Below, one piece after another: positions 24,761 through 35,800 of a stretch of DNA of 64,000 bases. This DNA is from Sclerodactyla briareus. Taxonomy: Eukaryota; Echinodermata; Holothuroidea; Dendrochirotida; Sclerodactylidae. The stretch covers positions 62,001 through 126,000 of the forward strand of contig JAODTK010000888.1 in NCBI GenBank assembly GCA_026419785.1, in the 5' to 3' direction. The number at the start of each line of letters is the position of its first letter. Position 1 is the first letter of the stretch. The position numbers were made by a program, and so were the translations under genes. A model generated the notes under the pieces. That model did not search any database and was not told the DNA's origin. It saw nothing but the letters and a program-made list of their open reading frames with translations.

Positions 24761-25700
24761 TGTTCCTTTCGTGTCTTATCCAGCGTCTGATTAATATCTT
24801 CTCGTATCCCTTAACTCACTTCAGCTTCTAGCATTCACTGGGACCATGAATTTTCTGATCTTTGTTTTCAAGTTTATACTCTGGGCTTCGCTATCCGAGC
24901 AACTTCTTCAGTATTTGTGAGCGATGAAATCGCTTGTATTGTAGCCGTCTCGGCAAACTAGTAGTCTCACGTCAGTCGTTGTCATGGTTACACATGTTGT
25001 AACGATTCCAGTGATCGCATATTGTACGGAATCTAGGATAAATTTAATGTATAACCTGTGTGAGGCGATTTTTTTGGAAGTCATATCCTCAACTTTTCAT
25101 TATGATTTGAAGATGTTTTTCGCTGTAAATGAAATAAAGATGATGAAACAAAATTCTCAACTCTCCCCACCAACCCATCCCCTCCCCACCAAAATCTATA
25201 TGGACATGTCTACGCAAAGATCAGCCGGTAAAGGTGTTGCCACTCGAGTTTCGGATATATCCTGTGAGTCTGAGTTCTAGTTGTAAAGTAGGCAGTGCCA
25301 ATAGGGCAGCCAATAAGACAGTATACTCGATAATAAAACGGTTGCGGTAATAAAACCGTCGTTTGCATCTCGTCGCTATTTTTGAAAAGTTTCTAAAAAC
25401 CAAGACGTGTCAACGTCGAGAACTCGGAAAATACTTGACAGGCAGATACATCGCCACTCTGATTTTTGTCACTTTGAAAAATCGACACTTAGTAGTGGCT
25501 TCGATATTCATGTATGTAGGAAAATAACGGAGAATCCCAAATATCTTCAGACAAGATTTTATTTGACTCACTCAGTTTTGTATGATACTATATTGTTACT
25601 CTGCTACGAAATCTAGAATGTTACCACAAAACGAAGAAACTTCACCGTGACAGCCCTGGCGCTGTGAGGTTATTGTACGTTTTCCGAATGTGTACCGAAC
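24761..25700. other. Unassigned stretch
   Basis: Possibly the eroded 5' part of the LINE that precedes it on the minus strand, but no motif upstream of the endonuclease could be recognised. No host gene is seen. Confidence 0.45.
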
Positions 25701-25704
25701 GGCG

Positions 25705-26535
25705 TGTAACTGGAACTAAAGTGTCAAATTATTCTTTATTCTTCGATTCACACCTAGAATATGGGTTAAGGCCAACCCTTAGTCCACACTAACACTTGGT
25801 GTTTACTGTGAGTCGTAACTCCTAAGTTACTTAGCCTTATAAACGTTAGTCAGCCACTCCGCTTCTAACTTGGGCTTCTACTACCTGTCTAGTGAGTGTT
25901 ACTGCTGTTAAGTTACAGACCTACATTTATCGTTTTTTACAGTTACAAGTGATCGTACATGTAGTAAACGTAGCCTTGGCACAAACTAGTAACACTTATA
26001 CTGTAAGGCCCGTGGCCATAGTGTATGCCTAACGTTATAGTTTCACTGGAGTAGAGACGAGGCAAATCCGTGTGTTCACTGAAGTAGCTAGCTTAGCTCA
26101 TTGGTTTGTGCAAGATCTATCATTTTAACACAAGCGAAAACATCATAGGTGACGCTTTCGTTGTTAAGTTCTTGTAAAGTTCCATGTACTGGAGCAACTG
26201 GGCGGCCTAGAACTAAGTGTAACGTTATTCTTTATTCTCTTTTTTTTTTCATTCCCTCCAAAGGTTTAGTTTAGCCCCTAGTTCACACTAACCGCGGTGA
26301 TAACTGTAGTCGTAACTCCTCTAAGTTAAATAATTAGTCCTTGTCCGCCTCAAGCTTGAGCTTCTACTGAGTGTAACTGTTAGTGTTAGTGTTCGTACAT
26401 ATGGAGTAAAAGTAGGACTATTCCGGCCTGTAGTGTAGATCAACGTTAGTGTTACTAGAGAGAGGCGAGGCACATCAGTGTGTTCAGAGTTTGGTAAGTA
26501 TATATTGTAGCTAGCTTTGCTTGATTGTTGCGAAT
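25705..26535 (+). repeat. Tandem duplication, period about 505 bp
   Basis: Two direct units begin near 25710 and 26213. Shared landmarks in order: AACTAA.GTGT, TTATTCTTTATTC, CTAGTTCACACTAAC-like text, GTAGTCGTAACTCCT, GAGCTTCTACT-like text, GTACAT.TAGTAAA, GAGGCGAGGCA.ATC.GTGTG and TAGCTAGCTT. The second unit is shorter through internal deletions. No coding capacity is seen. Confidence 0.8.
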
Positions 26536-26819
26536 ATTTGGAGCTCCATATATACTGTAACAAAAACGACTTCAGCAAAACGATTATATTATTTATGTCA
26601 CTGATTCAAACAGTATATTATATCACTCGAAAGATGTTAATCTCCGGACAACTTGTTGGGGACATTTCGTGTTAGGATAAAGGGCCATTGATACTGTGTC
26701 TTTACTACTCTTCTGGATCTCTGTCGAACACCACTCTACAAACATTGATGCACCAGGAATGGCTGGTGCTCACCGTTTCAAATCCACCCGTTCTTCCTCA
26801 CTATTCCAAATCATAGTTT

Positions 26820-27750
26820 CTTAAATGTGTGTGTGGCTGGCAGACGGGGATTTTTTCATGTCTCATTTTCGAACATTGGTGTTTCGATATTGACAACCCC
26901 TACTAACGGCTAAATGCAATTGCAGCATTTCCTGATACTTACATACTAAATAGTCATAGTTCAGATCAACGACACCAACTGATTTACGGTAACGAATGAC
27001 TATACGAGGTGTGCTTTTGACATCTTACATATCATTTCCATGTCTATATACAGCAAAATCGTTATATGCATGTGCCACTCGTTCAAAAAGTATTAACCTA
27101 CACCCGTGTTGGTCTATAGGCATATATTTATCAGGCTACATTGATGCGGTACAGCTAGAGTACTCAGTTTTCTGCATTTTTGGGCTGCTCAGAGACACTG
27201 GATTGTCAATCCACATGCTGCTATATCGAGTACCATGCATGCGCAACCGCATGTACACAGTGCAACTCCTGATGCAAGTCTCTGTCTGACCTAAGGATTC
27301 TGTGAAAAACCAGGACCCCCAAAATTGTGAAACCATGCTTTGTCACCTAGACAGTGTGGTCTGCAATCAAAATGATATCATCCACTGTTTTCGAAGTTCT
27401 GTTGTTTTGACAGTCACTTTCCATACGACATGACCTTCTGTTGGCCATAGAGAACCTTGGAACCGACTAGAATACAATAAGCTTATTTCCCTTCTCTGCA
27501 CAATGCACTCTGATCAATGTGGTGCAAAAGATCTTGGAGAATCAATTTTGAGACAGGGAATAAATGCTATTCTTACACAACAAGGGTTCTTCCTTTCTGT
27601 TTTGCTACCCATTTGCAACATTTAAATTCCATGCATGTACCAACCAGCTTCAGCTTTTCCAAGTTCTTACAACAACAAAGGTTCTTCCTCTTCATGTTTG
27701 TTATTGCAAACATTGAATAATGAACCAGAATGACCTATAATGAATGAACC
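26820..27750 (+). repeat. Composite repeat module A, copy 2
   Basis: Colinear with 58440-59405. Shared landmarks: GGCAGA..GGG, TTCGAACATTG, GCAGCATTTCCT, GTTGGTCTATAGGCAT (27109), CATTGATGCGGTACAGCTAG (27141), TAGACAGTGTGGTCTGC (27348; 58974), ATGATATCAT and AGAGAACCTTGGA (27450; 59093). The alignment continues into the AGGTCA-type repeats (CTTGACAGCAAAG-like text at 27790 and 59551), so A and the AGGTCA array are joined in both places. Confidence 0.85.
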
Positions 27751-27769
27751 TATAATATATCTCTCATGC

Positions 27770-28400
27770 CCCTTGTAAACAAGATAACTTTTGACAGCAA
27801 AGGTGTAACGGATTCACATTGGTAGTTAGCAAATATTAAATAGATGAATCCTATTGCTTTGGGGTCTCGCCCAAGGTCAACGGAGGTCAATGTCTGAAAC
27901 CTTGTTAACATGATAACTCTTAATGACCAAGGGGGGTAGGGAATTCATAACTGGTATGTCGGCTGGTCATATGAAGTATATGATCCCTATTGTATTTCGG
28001 TCTGATGCGAGGTCATCTGAGTGGGGGGGAAACAGAATATTGCTATATTGAGTACATGAAGCCTAAGGTTCAGGGTCAGGTCCAGGGTCAGCTGGAGTCA
28101 ACAGAGGTCAAAAAGACTGCAAACATGACAACTATATGGAAATGTAGGCTTGCCAGAAGTATTTGATAATCCCTGTTGTTGTTTATCTGGTACGAGGTCA
28201 GGTAACGGCCAATAGAAGTCAAAGTCTCCAACCCTTGTAAATATCATAACTACCGTGCCAAATGCTAACGTTATAGCAAGTTCATACTTGGTATGGGGGC
28301 CTGCCATACCAAGTAGATGATTTAACTTATTGTTTTTAGGCCTTGTCAAAGTTCATCGGAGGTCAACAGAGGTCAAAATCCGAACACAGGTGTAGTAGAC
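27770..28400 (+). repeat. AGGTCA-type tandem array
   Basis: Four to five diverged units of roughly 110-130 bp, each with AGGTCA or GGTCAA words followed by an AAACCTTGT(G/T)AACA.GATAACT-like block. Examples: GGTCAACGGAGGTCAATG (27876), GTCAACAGAGGTCAAAAAG (28096) and GGAGGTCAACAGAGGTCAAA (28359). It continues module A, as in the 58.4-60.6 kb copy. Confidence 0.85.
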
Positions 28401-29105
28401 CCATGCAATCACACGTCCAGCCCATTCCAATTCCTCCAAAGTTCATACTTTCCTTTACGAGTTACAGCTCCTATCGATCGCTTTGTGCATGTGTATTTGC
28501 GCAGATGAAGCATCTCCATCATGCATACTAAATGATGTCTACTTGCCACACCCTGCGAACATTTTTCGTTTTCGATCGAAATCATACAATATTTCACTTC
28601 GAAAAGCATGTAGTCTATAGGAGAGGATTTGTTGTAGTGGTTTTGTAGGTGGTGGTTACTTTGGTTAGAAAAGAAAAACAGAACTCCTGCTAAATAATGA
28701 CTTCATTCAACAAAATGAAACAATGAAATGCATGACATAACTTTCCCGGTTGCCCAAGTGTGCGTCCCATGCGTTATTGCGCAATTGGGATTCTCCCCAA
28801 TTTCTCTGCATATGAGTAAACTTCTAATGGCCAATACTCCACTTAGGAACATCGTATTGAAATGTAGTTTGGACCTATATGATATCAGTTTTCTAATTAT
28901 CCACGATACATACAAACTCAGTTCTGTTCAAGCCTGCAGTTGTCCTTTATTGATGTCAGATTCTTTTCATATCGAAATTCTCACATCGCGAGTATGAATG
29001 CACTGCATTCTAGTTACCTCACCAATCACTAATACTCCATGGATAATCTTCTGGGCAACTTATTCCTCGTTGGTGCACAACTCCTCTGACCAGACGTGCC
29101 TCTGT
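28401..29105. other. Unassigned stretch
   Basis: No gene or repeat family recognised. Open frames at 28343-28531 and 28728-28997 carry no known motif. Confidence 0.5.
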
Positions 29106-29109
29106 CTCT

Positions 29110-29400
29110 AAAGGCTCATTCACACGATGCGATTTTTGGCCCGACTTTTAGCGCGTGACCCAAATCTTCGCGTGAAAATGTGTTTTTTGGACGATTTTTG
29201 TACACGCGCATCTTGTCGGGCAAAGTTTAACAAATCGGTCGTACGCAAAAGTCCGGTGCGTGTAAATGGCCACACAAAATCGTGAAGATTTTTTTTTTTT
29301 TTTCATTCCGAAATCCTTGTCGCGACAAATTTCAACAAATTTGCGTTTACGCGGTCTATTTTTGTCGTGCGCGATTGCCTGTCCAAGCCATTATAAGCTA
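29110..29400. other. Possible eroded MITE
   Basis: The left part begins AAAGGCTCATTCACACGATG and is rich in CGCG, TTGTCG and GACGATTTTTG words, the style of PIF/Harbinger-like or related MITEs. I found no matching right terminus or target duplication. A T run lies at about 29288-29302. Confidence 0.3.
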
Positions 29401-29460
29401 TGCGTCTAACGAACATGTTAGAGTCCGAGCACATAGCTAGTCATAAAAGAAATGGTGGCT

Positions 29461-29715
29461 AGGGCAACTAACCCTTGAACAATTACCCTCTGGACAATTA
29501 CCGCCCCTGACAATTTACCCCCTAGTACAAATAACCCCCGAGGAAAACTACCCCCCAGACAATTACCCCCGATGACAAACTCCCCCGGTACGCTACCACC
29601 CAGACATTCCCCCCGGACAATTACCCCGAGGACAATACCCCGGGACATCTACCGACCGGACAGGTACCCCCAGACAATTACCCCGAAGTAACTCCATGGA
29701 TAACTACACCCCGGG
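29461..29715 (-). repeat. GGACAATTACCCCC minisatellite, about 15 bp units
   Basis: At least fifteen degenerate units of 14-17 bp (consensus near GGACAATTACCCCC) run head to tail. The minus-strand frame across them (29418-29648) reads as a Gly/Val-rich pseudo-repeat and is a by-product. Confidence 0.85.
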
Positions 29716-29816
29716 ATAATGGCATGCAAACAGGATAGCGGCCATTACCAGTTGCAAGAGAAATGGCGGTCATTGTCAAGAGTAGAACAATCCCCAACCT
29801 CTTATCATATATGACA

Positions 29817-29839
29817 GGGGGGGGGGCGGGGGGGGGGGG
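29817..29839 (+). repeat. Paired G runs (10 and 12)
   Basis: G runs at 29817-29826 and 29828-29839, separated by one C. Confidence 0.95.
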
Positions 29840-30408
29840 TCGCATATACAACAACCGTAAGACTACCTACTACATGAGTAAAATGGCTAATGTCTGATAT
29901 GTACGTATTTTACATCCATGATTATGAAGTGCCGACTTGAATTGGCCCTCCTGTAACGGAACGATACACATTGATTTTGGAGTGATCCGTACCGAGAATT
30001 CACTGCATCGTCATTACCTGTACACCATATGCCTGTGTCATATTTCCTACCTCCTGACCTGGCCGAAAACAAAAGTTGCCCTTGGCAACTCGGCCAGCCC
30101 ATCAGTAATATTGCCGCCGCCAAGAGTAAGCATCCGATCCAAGATCTGCGTCGGATTTGCATCTTAGAATCCCTCCATTTAAATTTCCTCCTAATTTCTG
30201 CAAGATTTGGCGGGCTCTTTGACAGCTTAACCTATGACGATCAGTTGTCTCGAGAAGATAAAGACGCTGTCTTTCCCGAAACACTTATTTCCATGGATGG
30301 CCCGCAGGGCCGTGCTTTTTGGGTGTTTCCACGTGGCTAGGGCTTTTAGCCTAGTGAACAGACCTAGCCAGGCTTTGTCTACCACCCTGTGGGGGTTACC
30401 AGTTTTGT
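29840..30408. other. Unassigned stretch
   Basis: No gene is assigned. The overlapping plus-strand frames at 29937-30167 and 30029-30340 have no recognised motif. GGCTAGGGCTTTTAGCCTAG at 30333-30352 contains a small inverted repeat. Confidence 0.4.
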
Positions 30409-30560
30409 AGGTCTCGGACAGTCTCGCTAGGTCTCGAGACCCGGTCTCGGGACCAGTTTTTGTGGTATCGGTCTCGATCTCGGTCTCGACACCCCGTTGG
30501 TCTCGGTCTCGGTTCCGGTCTCGACACTCCTTTGGTCTCGGGGAATCTCCGGTCTCGCTT
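30409..30560 (+). repeat. GGTCTCG array
   Basis: About 150 bp built from GGTCTCG units with spacers, including the palindrome GGTCTCGAGACC at 30430-30441. The word is the reverse complement of the CGAGACC units in the hAT at 22288-23130. The left edge CAGTTTTGTAGGTCTCGG resembles that element's terminus, but no right end was found. Confidence 0.75.
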
Positions 30561-30564
30561 CAAG

Positions 30565-31400
30565 ACCAGCAAACATATTGGTGTTGTCTTTTTTCTCGGA
30601 ATAAAATAATTCTAGTTCAGTGGAAAATCATCCGACCAATTTCATGTGTGAGCTTAGACTATGAACTAAAGTGATGTGGGCCTTTAATTACTGGGTCAAT
30701 GTGGGAGGAAACAGGCTAACAGCCCAGTGACCAGTATGTCCGCTGTTCAAACTTGTTGGCAGTCACAGTAGCCACAGTACAATAGGGCAAAGTAGTCAGA
30801 AGCCTGTATGGTAACTGTTCAGTCGTGTGCTCACTCTAATCAAGAATGCCTATTATTTTGGAAATTCCTCACAAATATTTCGCACGTGATCCTCGAGGAT
30901 GGAAGCGGGGGGAAGGAGCCTCGTGGGGGGAGGGGGGGGGGGGGTATGAACAAACATTCATTTAGCCAAAGCCCGTAGGCCATTGCCTGTGTTCAGAATT
31001 ATATCGCCACGACAAAATGGATAGATAGCCTTAGTTGGTACTTTAAATATACTTCCTGCTGCGATTCCGGACATGGAGGTCTCGAGCAAAAAAAACTTTT
31101 TTTTTATGTCCCCGTGCAACTTCTTGTAGATGGGGGGGGGGGGGGGGGGGGGGGGGGGAGCCTCCACTTTCCTACTCGACTACCGGATCGTTTAGCGTTT
31201 TCTAATGGAAAATCATTGCCTAATTAGACAAAATTTGACCACCAATACTAAATTCCATTGAATAATATCTCTTTTGTAGTGTGTATTTTATCAATGGTGG
31301 ACAAACACTTAATACATTTCATGGAAATCAAAAGCAAACTTGAAATCTGCGCGAATGAAGCGAGAATATACCCACTGATGAAACCCCAGTGACTCGAGTC
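30565..31400. other. Unassigned stretch with long G runs
   Basis: G runs at 30925-30930, 30932-30944 (13) and 31132-31158 (27 uninterrupted). The proline-rich minus frame at 30958-31167 is a by-product of the last run. No gene is recognised. Confidence 0.6.
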
Positions 31401-31840
31401 ATTTTAAAAATTTCTGGGGACTAAAGTACCATAATCATCAAGGCTTCATAAAAAATCGAACGAACTTCGAAAGTTGGAATAACTATTGTAAAAATAGGAC
31501 ACCATGAATCCTCGAATGACCTCTCCGTTTTCAATAGCAAAATTATGCGCAAATTAGACATTGTGAATGACCTCCAGTGGTCCCTGAATCCATGATGAAA
31601 GAAATCAGAACTCAAGGTAAACAATAACCACCAAGTTTCATAAAAATTCAACCAACGTGAAGATTTTGCATAAAGTATGCAAAATTAGAAACAACATTGA
31701 ATGACCTTCATTGACCCCAAATTTTGTTTTAAACAGTGTCGTGGACTGAAAGGTAGACCTGTTCGCCAAATTTCTTAGAAATCGACGAATTTCACATAAA
31801 TTATGCAAATTAGACAAATTAATTGCATTATTTTACGCTG
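31400..31840. repeat. Diverged tandem repeat with TGAATGACCT and ATGCAAATTAG words
   Basis: About three degenerate units of roughly 130-190 bp. Each has a TTCATAAAAA(T) word (31447; 31637), a GAATGACCT word (31513; 31566; 31700) and a TATGC.AAATTAGA word (31550; 31675; 31803). Confidence 0.65.
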
Positions 31841-32199
31841 AGAAATCTTAATAAGTTCACTTTCTTATATCCTGCACCTATGTGCAAACCAATTTCCCCT
31901 AGCACCTACGGTTCATAATCCGTAATTTGACTAACGAGCCAAAACAATGTATAAATTAAATATATAGGCTAATTTAGCAATTGATTAGTGACTTCGTTGC
32001 CCCAAATATCAGATCGTGTCACCCAATCCCGATACAGAAATTTCATAAAAATCGGGGCCTTACCGGTTTCGAAGAATACTGCTAACGAGAAAGTGGGACA
32101 CACATACACATTTACGCATAAAATAATATATACCCCACACCAACACGACAACGTAATCTATAGGTCTCTCCTGAACTTTGTTCAGACGAGTCAAAAATC

Positions 32200-32885
32200 T
32201 ATGATTATATCCCTCACTAATGATCTCCACATTTATCCCCATTTTGGAGAGATATAATGGAAATCATGTTTACTATAAACAGCCATTGTTGCCACCCTAA
32301 GATATTTGCAGGGGTTTTTACGGCTAACTCCCCAACACATGTCTGATTGAAACGAACTGGGCACAGTGAAGAGAAGAATCTGATAATATATGCCACTTAT
32401 GATTATCTCACCACTTAAATCCTCATTTTGGAGACCATAACACCCACTGACGTCGCTTGATATTTGCGATTAGGGGCAGTTAAGTAACTCTACAACACAT
32501 TGTCCGATCGAACCAAAACCGGCACAGATCAACGAGAAGTGCTCATGATTAAATGCCGACTTAGGATTTATCCCCACTTATCCTCATTTTGGAGACCCCA
32601 TGGAAACCAGGTTACCGTAACACCCACTGACGACCATGATATTTGCATAGGGGAGTAACTCTACAAAAATTGTCCATCGAACAAAAACTCGGGCACAGCT
32701 CGAAGTTGAAGTGACTCATGATAATATCCCCATTTTGGAGATATAGTGGAAAACGTGTCACCGTTACAGCAAAACTGTCGCTCCACCCCATGATATACGC
32801 GTCTTAGGGCATATCTCTCCACAACACATTGTTTCGATGAACTGAAACTCAGCACAGCCCAAGAGGAATCTCTGATAGGTTCAAA
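32200..32885. repeat. Tandem repeat, about 146-181 bp, four units
   Basis: The word CC(C/T)CATTTTGGAGA recurs near 32237, 32420, 32583 and 32728. The word CAACACATTGTC.GATCGAAC recurs near 32333, 32492, 32660 and 32820. A cluster with TATTTGC.(A/T)..GGG lies between them. Units are diverged and non-coding. Confidence 0.85.
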
Positions 32886-32889
32886 ACTT

Positions 32890-35800
32890 CAAGTGAGAAA
32901 GGAGCCTACAGAATCCATTATTCTTTAGTTCTTTCAAATTTTGTATGAGTATAACAAAACTTCGTAGATTAGATGCAGTTGTAGATCATTTAAACTGTTT
33001 AAGTAGCAAAAGTGGAGGTCATTTCAAGGTTCAAAATTTGCATGAGTTATGCAGTCTTCCCATGACGGTGTTATAGGATTCGACGAAACTACAGTTAGTT
33101 CACAATTAATGAGGTCATTTTAATGACAATCGGACATCACATGTACAGCCTCTGTCAGACTATGAAGGAAACTTGATCAATTGACCGTCTTAATTGCCTC
33201 ATGGAGTTATTTTCGCTTCAAACGTAATCAATGATTGCTCGAATGTGGGTCGGAAATTACTGCCGAAATGTAGATGCAGACGGAAAATATGTTCAGGCTT
33301 TCCGTTGTAGTAGCCGCGCATATCCACTTTATATTTACAGTATCGGTCCCGATTTCCAGTTTCGAAGCTGGCATATATTATTTGTTCATTCGCACGGAAG
33401 CCAAAACAAATTAATGCAATAAAGGAGGAAGAATTGGTGAGGGATTAACTTGAAACCAAAGCCTGAATATACTAGGCCCATCATGGGATTTACCTCGAGA
33501 AGGTTCTACGAAATGCAATGTATCATGACAAACAGTGATTGGGCTAGGCTTTCAGTGGGACCGCATATCGAGCCAAAAACCGAAATAAGCTTGATTCGAG
33601 TTAGGAAAAATCGGATCCTTCAGAAATTTCTGCAATTTTTATTGAGAAGAATAACCAAAAAACAAAATTCAGGTTTTAGTTGGCGCAACAACCCACAACT
33701 GAATGGGAATCGTCATTTTTCTGCCTTCTTGCTCTACTTGATACTAACACAAAGTGCCCCCATGAGTTTCTGCAACGGGCTACATCAGATTTTTTATCTG
33801 TGATTCACGAATACTCTTTTACTCTGTCGACTTTCTGGAACATGCGAACCGAAAAATACAAGTACGTACGTATACGTACATCAACATCCAAAGATATAGT
33901 ACTTAGGCCCCGCACAGAGAACGCGTCCGAACAGAACTACGAGGTACGCACAATATATAGCGGACGCCCCAAGCTGGACACTTTTCCCTGGATTATTTTA
34001 GTGTGTCCCGCTCGACTCAGCATAGTGGATATCGTCAGGGGTCAAGCGGCTAGGACAGATTGCCCATGGACGATCCGGTGATTTCTGTACTCCGGACAGA
34101 TAGTCACTAGGTTCCCCAAGTGATATTGTCCCCGGGACCCTGGACAATATCTATGTTGTGAATAGCATGCAAATAGTCAGGTCGGGACACTCGGGACGAA
34201 ATTCACTGTTAAGTCACCACACCTCACCAAATCATGGGATCCCACCCGCCCAAAATCGCGCTCCACCCATCTATTGACTGTTGCGTCTAATGGGTGGGAT
34301 ATCGGGGTGTGGTGGTTATTCCTGAAAAATAATGAAATGTAGGCAGATATCGAAACATGGTGGTTGTGAGTGCTTGAGAACCCCCCCCCACCCCCTTAAA
34401 CCCCTGGATGGTTTTTCTTCTAGCTTTCGAGCCCCCTATAGTTACAACTAGGTGCAACACGACAATGAAAATGCATGCTTCGGAAAAAAAATCGTCCTCA
34501 AATTTAAGTTTGCCTTGCGGAGGATAACTGTTGCTCCTAAATGGGATGAGGGGACTATAGAGTACTTCAGCCCATGAAGGGACGATGCGCCCTGAAATAC
34601 AAGAATTTTTCCAATGGCTAACAACAATATAATCCCTAACACTAACCGAGAGAACACTCAATACTTTACAAAACGAGTACCAATAAGAGAAAACCTTGTA
34701 ACGATTATACGCATGAACTGCTCAGAATACTCAATCTCCTTATGCCTATTTGTGATGCGATACATACAAATTCTTATGGTTGGCCAAGTATCTATGTTGT
34801 TCCAAGTACACGCATGACAATAAGTTGTTTTTTTTCCGCAAGGAACCCATACCCCCATGATGGAAAAGCTTGCAAAAATACTTTCAGACCAGCTTAGTAC
34901 TGGCTTGTGTCGCAGATCACCAGAAGCGTATCCAAGAGAAGAGAGAGGAGGAGAGGGGAGGGGGGGGGGGACGGGAGGGGTGGTCAACAGGTTCAGGAAA
35001 GTGGTTTTGATTGATTTGCTTTCTAAGTGGAGATTATCTTGACTGACGCCCCCAAATGTCCCCAGATTGGAGAACTGGCATTTGTTGGGCCAATATACAT
35101 TGAAGCTAGGCAGAAAGGTTATTTCGTTTACTACATGAAAAATTGCCATCTGGGTGCTCACATGCATCTGAGAGAAGACCATATTTGGCATAATTTAGAT
35201 GATTTCAATTGGTTCATTCTATTATTGTCTCCATGAAAAATGACCATCTGGTAGCTCCCGATTTGGGCAACGGAGAACACTTTGAATTCGAGGCGCGGCA
35301 GTCAGTGGACACTATTTATTTCACATAACTTTTCTGGCCCTATCGAAACCCCCGTGAATCCTCCCGTTTGTTTTGAGTGCTAAACTAGAGAGGTGTAAAA
35401 GAAGTGAATTGTAGCCAAGCGAAGGCTAGCAACTGAAATATTGAGGTTGGTAAAGAAGGAATTGTAGCCAGAAAGCCATCAAACGACTATTTCGAAATAT
35501 TTCTAGGAAAAAAAGTTGGAATGTTTGTAAATTTTAGCGGTGTTGATTTTACTTCCAATAGGCACTGGAAGCTATCTGACGAACATTTGGATGTATGTTG
35601 CGCCAATCCGTGGTGGGGCGCTCGGTCTTAGGTAGTCATCACCCCCCCCCCCCAAAAAAAAATGTCTTTTTGCACGCCGGCACTGCGTGGTCACCAGGTG
35701 TTTCCACAGGCAGTGATGAAGTGTGGAGAGGGCATTCAGATCTTGAGAATGTTATTCTGCTGACAAACACGGGTAATTCATAGCAAAGTCCAACACATGC

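Noticed and set aside
29418..29648. Glycine-rich collagen-like ORF
   Set aside because: A by-product of the 15-bp minisatellite, with no Gly-X-Y regularity.
30958..31167. Polyproline minus-strand ORF
   Set aside because: It is only the translation of the 27-G run.
34658..35191. 177-codon minus-strand ORF, the longest in the window
   Set aside because: It crosses an 11-G homopolymer that gives a proline/serine-rich stretch, has no recognisable motif, and its length is near the chance maximum for six frames of 64 kb.
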